NCBI GenBank assembly: GCA_964496005.1
Contig: CAZBWW010000037.1
Coordinates: 1 to 5,032 of the forward strand
Direction of reading: 5' to 3'
DNA: 5,032 nt
From: CAZBWW01 sp964496005
GTDB taxonomy: Bacteria; Patescibacteriota; WWE3; UBA101185; UBA10185
Below the pieces are notes generated by a model. It was not told where the DNA came from. It saw nothing but the letters and a program-made list of their open reading frames with translations, and did no database searches. The translations under genes and the position numbers were made by a program. This document shows, one piece after another, positions 1 through 5,032 of this stretch (positions are counted from its first letter, which is position 1; each line of letters starts with the position of its first letter).

Positions 1-1995
1 GAAACGGGTGGAGCTACATTTACCAGCTACTACAACCAGGACGCAACAGCATTGGTTGCATTTAATCCAATGCACTCCATTTATCGTTTTCATGGAGGTC
101 CAAACATGTTAGACCCCATATTTTTCCTTCCCATAGACAACTTTAAGGGTACGCAAGGGTTTTCTGATCACAGCAGACTGTGGGAAAAGGCAAAAGCATA
201 CAAGGAGTCATTTTTAAAAGGAAGAAAGGCGTTTGGAGCAAATGAAAAAGGTGAAATGGGAGAAAAAACGTTTGCCGATATGTTGGTAAATATCGGACTT
301 GTGGGAGGTCCTATGCAACGAAAGGGTTGGCGTACAACGTGGCAACTCGAAAATTTATATATATATGACGAATCAATTAGTCAGAAAAAAACATATGTTG
401 ATCATGTACGCACGTTCAAAAAATTAGAAAATATTGGATATGAAGTACTACAGGACTATGTAACCAAACTTGACGCAGGATTTGCAGGAATATACAGCAA
501 GCATGGTATGAACGATGTTGATAAACGAATTGTGGGTCAGAAAAAAGAACTATTTGAATATATTTTTCAAAAGTACTTTGACAAAGATCCGGCAGATTTG
601 GGAAAGTATCTTGATGGTATACGGGATGCCGAAATGAAAAAGACTATGGATGCAATCCGTAAAGGATCAATTGCTCCATCTAATATTAAAGAACATGTAG
701 AAGCGGCAACTTCAAAAGTATTTTTAGACCGCATGTTGGCGCGCGTAATATTACAGCGTATTCCCTCAAAAATTCTCCGTATGGACCGTGACCGGCACTC
801 GGTTGAAGGAGTGAGTAGATGGAAACAGATCATGGAAGATATGGATATGAAAGGGAAGTTTAAGGAGTTTGATGATATTATGCAGAATGTAATTCTTGCA
901 GAGCAGTTACTTCGTAAAGAGGTAAGTACTGCAATGCGGAAAAATCAAGAACTTAAACGTCCTGACGACGAGATGGGGGACATTCCGTATCGGATGACGG
1001 CAGACAAAATGCGTGCCGTATTAAAAAACAGAATATCAGACGCCGAAATAGAAGATGCAGTAAAGTTATTTGAAAAAACAAAGGAAAGATACTTTAAAGA
1101 CGATGTAATAGACAAAGTTTTTGTGAAGTTCTTCAAAAATGGTGGAGCACGCGATAAAGAGTACAAGTTTACGGTTGCACTTGACGAAACCGACTTGAGT
1201 TTTATCCCTTTTCGGGGTGGTGGTCAAAGCGTGTTGAAGCGTGCAGTAAGCGATATTCATACTGTGGAAGAGAATATAACTAAGCCGTTATCACAGTTTG
1301 TGAGTGCGCTTCGCGATATGGCGATTAATGGCAAGAAGGACTTTGGGCCTATCATTGAGATTATGACCAAGTCATACAAGGCAATGGATGGTATTATTGC
1401 AACCGACTACGCACATGAGGTGGTATACAAAATGGCCGCAATGGCAATTACCTATATGAAAAAAGATACCCGAGCGCGAGCATTGGGAGGATTATTTGGA
1501 ATAGGCAGACTTAATTCTATGGCGGCAGAAAGTGCAGGAAGGGGTACAGGAGTCTGGGAGTGGGATAGTGCTGAAATTGATCGTTTTGTGGTTGCGCTAG
1601 AATCAAGAGGAATTCTTCCCAATACTCCATATAATATTGCTGAAACCCCAAAGTACGAAAGCGTTTATGTAAATCTACCTCTTGCAAAAGACCCTGTTAA
1701 ACTACCCGAAAAAATCCCGCTAGGTGAAATAGCGAATTGGATAGGTATTAAAGATGGTAAAGTAAAAATCCCATTTACTGATAGGACTCTTTTTACAATA
1801 AAAAATATTCCCCTTTTTAGGAGGCAAGCTAAAAACTTTGGATTTTATTCGAAACAGCTGAGAGAAAATTTTGGTGGTACAAAGTACGACATGGCATTTG
1901 ACATTATAAATACATACCTACCCATAGTTTTGTTATTGATATTATTCAAGCAAATTAAAGATGCACTCGACGCTTCTGAGGGAAAAAAGAAGTAA
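1..1995 (+). CDS. Large C-terminally membrane-anchored protein of unknown function, 5' end outside window
   Basis: I do not recognise a family. The frame is open from base 1 (first residues ETGGATFTSYYNQD) to the TAA at 1993-1995, giving 664 visible residues. The first possible start inside the window is a TTG at 52, but it has no ribosome site and the frame before it reads like protein, so the gene almost certainly begins further left. The visible part is mostly charged and predicted helical, rich in Lys, Glu, Asp and Met, with a Gly/Ala-rich stretch near residues 496-511 (GGLFGIGRLNSMAAES). One strong hydrophobic segment lies near the C-terminus (about residues 635-649, YLPIVLLLILF), followed by a short basic tail, so the protein is probably tethered to the membrane. 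The GGGQS at 406-410 is not a Walker A motif, and no catalytic motif is evident. It lies 18 bases before the pilin-like gene and in the same frame, so it is probably an accessory part of the same secretion or pilus locus. The coding call is firm; the role is inferred from context. Confidence 0.9.
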   Translation, partial: ETGGATFTSYYNQDATALVAFNPMHSIYRFHGGPNMLDPIFFLPIDNFKGTQGFSDHSRLWEKAKAYKESFLKGRKAFGANEKGEMGEKTFADMLVNIGLVGGPMQRKGWRTTWQLENLYIYDESISQKKTYVDHVRTFKKLENIGYEVLQDYVTKLDAGFAGIYSKHGMNDVDKRIVGQKKELFEYIFQKYFDKDPADLGKYLDGIRDAEMKKTMDAIRKGSIAPSNIKEHVEAATSKVFLDRMLARVILQRIPSKILRMDRDRHSVEGVSRWKQIMEDMDMKGKFKEFDDIMQNVILAEQLLRKEVSTAMRKNQELKRPDDEMGDIPYRMTADKMRAVLKNRISDAEIEDAVKLFEKTKERYFKDDVIDKVFVKFFKNGGARDKEYKFTVALDETDLSFIPFRGGGQSVLKRAVSDIHTVEENITKPLSQFVSALRDMAINGKKDFGPIIEIMTKSYKAMDGIIATDYAHEVVYKMAAMAITYMKKDTRARALGGLFGIGRLNSMAAESAGRGTGVWEWDSAEIDRFVVALESRGILPNTPYNIAETPKYESVYVNLPLAKDPVKLPEKIPLGEIANWIGIKDGKVKIPFTDRTLFTIKNIPLFRRQAKNFGFYSKQLRENFGGTKYDMAFDIINTYLPIVLLLILFKQIKDALDASEGKKK

Positions 1996-1998
1996 AAT

Positions 1999-2007
1999 TG
2001 GTATAGT
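1999..2007 (+). promoter_or_regulatory. Possible extended -10 element giving a leaderless mRNA for the pilin-like gene
   Basis: The 18-base gap between the two plus-strand genes contains TGG-TATAGT, which matches an extended -10 (TGn TATAAT) with one mismatch. The hexamer (2002-2007) ends six bases before the ATG at 2014, so transcription starting at the usual distance would begin at or next to the A of the start codon. There is no GGAGG-type ribosome site; the only partial match is GTGAT at 2006-2010. No good -35 is seen near 1979-1984. The alternative is simple co-transcription with the upstream gene and a weak ribosome site. Confidence 0.35.
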
Positions 2008-2013
2008 GATACT

Positions 2014-2748
2014 ATGCGTATAAAATCTATCAAAATTTTTTTCCTACTCATTACGCTTTTTTATTTAAGTGTGGGTGTCGTAGGGGCTCAATCTACTCTA
2101 GCAGGGCTACCATTACCTGGTACTACTTGTGGTGATGCAACGGACCCAAGTATAAATAAATGTTGTATCAACCCCATTATTACACCTACACCTGCCGTTT
2201 CGACAGGGGGAGTTTTTGGGGCAATAGAAACTTTTGTCAATACACGCATAGCATTAATCGCAAATCCTATACTTGAACATCAAAAACAAATTAGCTTGCA
2301 GCCCTGTGTTAATGGTGTTCCAAGTACTCCTGGAGATTTGAACAACACAAAGTGCATATGTATTCCAGCTGCTACACCCACACCTACAAATAACTTTGAT
2401 ATTATCTGCAATCGTATGGCTGATAGAAATGAAAAAAATAGTTGCAATACATGTTCACAATCAGGAGGAGTGTGGACAAGTTTAGGCTGTTTTACGGGTA
2501 GCGTGAGCGAGTTTATCCAAAATAAAGTATTAGGTTTGGGAGTGGGTTTAGCTGGAGGTATATCAACACTATGTATTATATTCGCCGCATTCCAAATGCA
2601 AACATCTCGCGGCAACGCAGAAAAAATCAAAAAGGCACAAGAATTACTTACCAACTGTATCACTGGAGTGATGATAATCATCTTTTCGGTATTGATCTTA
2701 AAGATTATTGGAGTTGATATATTGCGTATTCCAGGATTTTCTCAGTGA
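2014..2748 (+). CDS. Secreted cysteine-rich protein with VirB2/TrbC-like two-helix pilin core
   Basis: This 244-residue protein starts at an ATG followed by a clear signal peptide (residues 1-25; hydrophobic core FFLLITLFYLSVGVV; likely cleavage after VGA). Residues 26-165 form an exported region with ten cysteines (39, 50, 51, 98, 114, 116, 132, 144, 147, 159), including CC, CxC and CxxC arrangements. It also has two TPTP spacers and a CxxC...GGVWTSLGC segment. The C-terminal 80 residues hold two hydrophobic helices (about 171-194 and 212-231) joined by a short charged loop (SRGNAEKIKKAQE), then the tail VDILRIPGFSQ. That helix-charged loop-helix layout is typical of VirB2/TrbC-type pilins and of the pilin-like proteins in CPR type IV secretion-like loci. 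The ectodomain makes it much longer than a classical VirB2 pilin (about 100-120 residues), so it may instead be a minor pilin or a surface-exposed membrane component. It ends with TGA at 2746-2748, 32 bases from the end of the converging VirB6-like gene. Confidence 0.9.
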   Translation: MRIKSIKIFFLLITLFYLSVGVVGAQSTLAGLPLPGTTCGDATDPSINKCCINPIITPTPAVSTGGVFGAIETFVNTRIALIANPILEHQKQISLQPCVNGVPSTPGDLNNTKCICIPAATPTPTNNFDIICNRMADRNEKNSCNTCSQSGGVWTSLGCFTGSVSEFIQNKVLGLGVGLAGGISTLCIIFAAFQMQTSRGNAEKIKKAQELLTNCITGVMIIIFSVLILKIIGVDILRIPGFSQ

Positions 2749-2752
2749 GAAA
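2738..2752. repeat. Perfect 15-bp palindrome across the stop codon of the pilin-like gene
   Basis: The sequence TTTCTCA-G-TGAGAAA is a perfect inverted repeat with 7-base arms around a single G, and the TGA stop lies in its right arm. As RNA it could fold only as a weak 5-bp A/U-rich stem with a CAGTG loop, and no U-tract follows on either strand. It may be a protein-binding dyad, a weak 3'-end structure between converging genes, or chance. Confidence 0.3.
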
Positions 2753-2780
2753 TAACTTCTGATGGTCTTTTGTGAGCTGA

Positions 2781-4520
2781 TTATATTTCTTTTGGTGGAC
2801 TTCCACCACTTTGAAGTGGCTCAGGTTTAACTTTATTGTAGCTTGTGCCTTTACCTAGCCCCTTTAATTTATCAAGCAGAGATGAATTACCACCAGTAAT
2901 TGCGGTTAGGCCTAAATTAATTGAGCTAAACTGACCAAGCATCCCTACACCACTACCAACAAGGCCACCCGCACCGGCGGAGAACGTGCCAGGACCAATG
3001 CTAAATGGTAGTGGTTTAGCGCCAATACCATCCTTAACAAACTTAATAAGATCAGGAAGAATAAAAACTAGACCCATTCCAAGCACAATGCCAAATCCGG
3101 TTGATTCGAGACCCTTTGCACCCATAATAAGCGGAGGTGCCCAAAACTCGCCCGGGTTTGCCAATGTGTTAATTAGTATTTTTGCAACGAGCAATATAAC
3201 CACAACTGTAGGAAACGTTATAAGTTCTCCAATTAGTCCCTTGAACCAAAAACTAAAAACAGACTTACCCGGCAGAGCTTCAAAAAGCAGAATTATTGGT
3301 GAAAGCACGATGGTTACGATTATTTGTATGTATGCACGAATCAGAATAAAAAAAACACGAAACAACATTGCAGTAAATGTAAGCATTACGAGTATGCCAA
3401 TTATAAAACCAAAGCCATGAATAGCCATGGTTATAGCGGCAACATAAAAGAAAAAAGATAATATACCGCCAAGTATGGGATGCGGAAGTTCTCCAAGTGA
3501 GTTTCCAAATAGGTTTAGACCGTTAAATATACGTTGGATTCCGATAGCGTTACTTTGATCAACCATTCGCGCTCCCACCAACCAAATTGTGCCACCCACA
3601 GCAATAAGTCTTCCAAGGTTGTCAATCCACTCAGGGAAAAAACTCATAAATGCATCACCAATAAGTGTCATTCGTGGGAAAAGTGGCATAAGCGAAAAGT
3701 AAGATAAAGGCCATGCGTTTACTTGTTTTGGATCTGCTGGCATTAAAAATTGGTAGAGTGTACCAAAACCTGAATCAAGGAACGTGCTTTGCATTGTGTT
3801 GGTATCATAGTAGGTATTATTATTACTTAAAAGTCCAATCGAAAGCACAATTAGTATATACATGATATCAATCAGTAGTCCAGCAATTGCAAATGAAAAA
3901 GTAATAAGAATAAGTGTTATTACAATCTTTGGTAGGGCATTCTCAACAGAGATAACCGTTTGTGGATTGATTTTCATTCGAAACATTATCATAAATCCAA
4001 TCACAATCATCACTAACACCAAACAAAGATATGCTACATCTCTAAATATTTTCCAAAGACTCATGAGCGGTTTAATTGAAGCAAATCCAATACCTTCGGC
4101 TGCATATGTTTGTGGAATAAGACCTGCTTTTTGGAAAGAGTCAAGAGCCCAATATACACCTGATGCAGGTGGGTTGATATAGGGGAAGCTAATAAGACCA
4201 GTGGTTCGTCCAAGTAAACTTGTTTTAAAAAAAGATTCACCATCTGAGGGGGTGTCGGTGCAAAGTTCACCCACAATAGAACAAGTAGTAAGCCGATAGA
4301 TAGCAACAGCATAACGTCCAAACGACGTTTTCTGCAATTCCTTATTGTTGATGATAGTATAAAGTTCATTACGTTGAGTTTTTATTAGTTGTTTGCTTGT
4401 GTCCGGTATTTTGTTTTTGTTTATAAAATACGCAAATAGCGTAATAACTACCACAAAAACAGAAAGTACCAATAAAAGATTTCTTACAAAAGCAAGAGAG
4501 TTTGTTACAAACTTAACCAT
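2781..4520 (-). CDS. VirB6/TrbL-like polytopic inner-membrane protein of a type IV secretion-like system
   Basis: This 579-residue protein probably forms the inner-membrane channel or platform of a type IV secretion or pilus apparatus. Helix 1 (about 13-33) is followed by a long loop (34-155) with a Cys pair at 80 and 87, probably outside the cytoplasm. Helices follow at about 160-181 and 197-232, the latter possibly two spans. The linking segment MFRMKINPQTV...ALPKIVITLILITFS is one I associate with CPR VirB6-like proteins. A long, partly amphipathic segment (233-348) leads into the hydrophobic core: about 349-370, 371-415, 433-452 and 473-490. This core carries LSPIILLFEALPG then FSFWFKGLIGELITFP, matching the VirB6/TrbL pattern of a Pro-containing helix, a PG turn and a WFK segment before the next helix. 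The tail (about 505-560) is Gly/Ser-rich and soluble. The ATG at 4520 lies 21 bases after the stop of the upstream anchored gene, with which it is probably co-transcribed. No Shine-Dalgarno site is visible. The family call is good; what is transported cannot be told. Confidence 0.93.
   Translation of the reverse strand: MVKFVTNSLAFVRNLLLVLSVFVVVITLFAYFINKNKIPDTSKQLIKTQRNELYTIINNKELQKTSFGRYAVAIYRLTTCSIVGELCTDTPSDGESFFKTSLLGRTTGLISFPYINPPASGVYWALDSFQKAGLIPQTYAAEGIGFASIKPLMSLWKIFRDVAYLCLVLVMIVIGFMIMFRMKINPQTVISVENALPKIVITLILITFSFAIAGLLIDIMYILIVLSIGLLSNNNTYYDTNTMQSTFLDSGFGTLYQFLMPADPKQVNAWPLSYFSLMPLFPRMTLIGDAFMSFFPEWIDNLGRLIAVGGTIWLVGARMVDQSNAIGIQRIFNGLNLFGNSLGELPHPILGGILSFFFYVAAITMAIHGFGFIIGILVMLTFTAMLFRVFFILIRAYIQIIVTIVLSPIILLFEALPGKSVFSFWFKGLIGELITFPTVVVILLVAKILINTLANPGEFWAPPLIMGAKGLESTGFGIVLGMGLVFILPDLIKFVKDGIGAKPLPFSIGPGTFSAGAGGLVGSGVGMLGQFSSINLGLTAITGGNSSLLDKLKGLGKGTSYNKVKPEPLQSGGSPPKEI
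2794..2819. repeat. Two overlapping, mutually exclusive small hairpins at the 3' end of the VirB6-like gene
   Basis: GGTGG-ACTT-CCACC (2794-2807) and CCACTT-TG-AAGTGG (2806-2819) are perfect inverted repeats that share two bases. They lie inside the last codons of the minus-strand gene (SGGSPP) and just beyond the plus-strand gene, so they could stabilise or punctuate the 3' ends of both converging transcripts. Neither is followed by a run of U on either strand, so they are not typical intrinsic terminators. Gly and Pro codons (GGN, CCN) readily create such complementarity by chance. Confidence 0.25.
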
Positions 4521-4527
4521 ATTTCAT

Positions 4528-4533
4528 TCTATA
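4528..4533 (-). promoter_or_regulatory. Possible -10 element just upstream of the VirB6-like gene
   Basis: Read on the minus strand, the 21-base gap between the two genes contains TATAGA, ending seven bases before the ATG at 4520. There is no Shine-Dalgarno match in the gap. A transcript starting at the usual distance would be leaderless or have a one-base leader. No -35 was identified, and A/T-rich gaps often contain such hexamers. Its main support is that the same spacing recurs at the other two complete gene starts. Confidence 0.27.
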
Positions 4534-4541
4534 GAAAATAC

Positions 4542-4997
4542 TCACTCAAATGCAAACTGTTCTGCGGGTATGGATGGATAGGTGTTTTGAAGCCAGGTAA
4601 AGAAGTCTTCTTCGGTGCCTGTGGCAGACAGCTGTACGATAAAGCTGTCATTTTCGTAATCAAAGGTTATTACACCAAAAGGCTGAGTTAGGGGTGTTTG
4701 GCGTCGGAGTGTTGTTTTTTGTGCGCCTAATTCGAAGAGTGGTTGTGGTATTTCCTGGTTTGAGTCTGCCCCGGTAAATGTAGGTACTGGATATGGAGTT
4801 GGAGATGGTCCGGGTGTGGGTGATGTGAAAACTTTAGTGGGAAGCACTATTGTGGGTATCGGTTGTTGAGTTGGAGAGGGAGCTTCTGTTGGCTGTGTGC
4901 GAGGATTTATGGGAACTGCGAGCACTATAATTATCAATACAAGCGCGACAGCGGCTGGAATGCCGTAATATTTTAATGTTGTTTTTGAAATAGGCAT
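4542..4997 (-). CDS. Small anchored protein with Pro/Thr/Ser stalk and compact C-terminal domain, function unknown
   Basis: This 151-residue protein has no family I can name with confidence. Residues 1-10 are short and basic, 11-30 form one membrane helix (GIPAAVALVLIIIVLAVPI), and 31-78 are a Pro/Thr/Ser-rich flexible stalk with SPTP repeats. Residues 82-151 look like a small folded alpha/beta domain, with likely strands around GVITFDY and SFIVQLS, then a helix EEDFFTWLQNTY. The topology is most likely N-terminus inside with the stalk and domain outside. The layout resembles small accessory proteins I recall next to VirB6-like genes in CPR genomes, but that is recollection. It sits immediately upstream of the VirB6-like gene, same strand, same frame and 21 bases apart, suggesting a shared transcript and perhaps a periplasmic or cell-surface part of the same complex. 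The ATG at 4997 is the only start that keeps the basic N-terminus before the helix; no Shine-Dalgarno site precedes it. The stop is TGA. Confidence 0.87.
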   Translation of the reverse strand: MPISKTTLKYYGIPAAVALVLIIIVLAVPINPRTQPTEAPSPTQQPIPTIVLPTKVFTSPTPGPSPTPYPVPTFTGADSNQEIPQPLFELGAQKTTLRRQTPLTQPFGVITFDYENDSFIVQLSATGTEEDFFTWLQNTYPSIPAEQFAFE

Positions 4998-5003
4998 ATA
5001 ATT

Positions 5004-5011
5004 AGTTTATA
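5004..5011 (-). promoter_or_regulatory. Possible -10 region for the D-C minus-strand gene pair
   Basis: On the minus strand the sequence upstream of the ATG at 4997 contains the overlapping hexamers TATAAA (5011-5006) and TAAACT (5009-5004). They end eight and six bases before the start codon, so a transcript would be leaderless or nearly so. There is no ribosome site. The -35 region would fall in the 8-bp tandem repeat or beyond the window edge, so the promoter cannot be fully assessed. Confidence 0.35.
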
Positions 5012-5032
5012 AAGTCGTAAAGTCGTAAAGTC
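5011..5032. repeat. 8-bp tandem repeat (AAAGTCGT), at least 2.75 copies, cut by the window edge
   Basis: AAAGTCGT occurs twice in full and is followed by AAAGTC at the last base, all without mismatch, so the array probably continues to the right. It begins 14 bases upstream of the small anchored gene and touches its putative -10. It could be a slippage-prone intergenic repeat that alters promoter spacing, a dispersed repeat family of this genome, or a binding array. The visible part cannot distinguish these. Confidence 0.75.

Noticed and set aside
1213..1230. RGGGQS in the large plus-strand gene as a nucleotide-binding loop
   Set aside because: It lacks the GxxxxGK[ST] pattern, and no Walker B motif follows, so the protein is not a VirB4-type ATPase on visible evidence.
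2280..2681. Long minus-strand open frame (133 codons) opposite the pilin-like gene
   Set aside because: It lies wholly within a gene with a clear signal peptide, paired cysteines and two membrane helices; the opposite frame shows no coherent domain and is a shadow.
2794..2819. Rho-independent terminator between the converging genes
   Set aside because: The stems are only 5-6 bp and neither strand has a U-tract after them; they lie in Gly/Pro codons that favour such complementarity.
2986..3420. Plus-strand open frame of 144 codons inside the VirB6-like gene
   Set aside because: It is antisense to the conserved hydrophobic core of the VirB6-like protein; its Ile/Thr/Pro-rich product reflects the complement of membrane-helix codons.
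4997..5002. Perfect TATAAT on the plus strand, a possible promoter reading out of the right edge
   Set aside because: No -35 lies at normal spacing; the nearest TTGAAA (4985-4990) is only 6 bp upstream. The match is explained by the A/T-rich start of the minus-strand gene.
1..5032. Alternative genetic code with UGA read as glycine
   Set aside because: No in-frame UGA occurs in about 1,640 codons of the four genes, while two genes end at UGA at sensible places; a recoded genome should use UGA internally.
1..5032. CRISPR array, tRNA or rRNA gene, insertion sequence or attachment site
   Set aside because: No regularly spaced repeats, no cloverleaf or rRNA-like stretch, and no transposase or integrase-like protein; the window is almost fully accounted for by four protein genes.

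Overview
The window is densely coding and AT-rich. It holds two converging gene pairs, A then B on the plus strand and D then C on the minus strand, with very short gaps. The combination suggests an uncultivated small-genome bacterium of the Candidate Phyla Radiation (Patescibacteria, possibly Microgenomates). The evidence is a VirB6/TrbL-like polytopic membrane protein, a two-helix pilin-like protein ending in a VDILRIPGF-type tail, two anchored proteins with no recognisable family, Pro-Thr spacers, and starts without Shine-Dalgarno sites. This lineage call rests on remembered family resemblance, not on a search. UGA is a stop here: it ends genes B and D and never occurs in frame in about 1,640 codons. 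That argues against the UGA=Gly code of Gracilibacteria and Absconditabacteria.

Layout: positions 1-1995 (+) are the 3' part of a large gene (A) of unknown function. It is open through the left edge, and its product ends in a single hydrophobic anchor. Positions 2014-2748 (+) are gene B, a secreted cysteine-rich protein fused to a VirB2/TrbC-like two-helix core. After a 32-base gap come two minus-strand genes, read right to left: D (4997-4542), a small protein with an N-terminal anchor, a Pro/Thr/Ser stalk and a compact C-terminal domain, then C (4520-2781), the VirB6/TrbL-like channel protein. The right edge (5011-5032) carries an 8-bp tandem repeat just upstream of D.

Read together, the genes look like part of a type IV secretion-like apparatus or pilus. 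C would be the inner-membrane platform, B the pilin-like subunit or surface-exposed component, and A and D membrane-tethered accessory parts. The ATPases (VirB4, VirD4), relaxase and PrgI-like proteins that would confirm such a system are not in the window, so the assignment depends on B and C. No RNA gene, CRISPR array, insertion sequence or attachment site is visible. No stretch over 300 bases lacks a gene.
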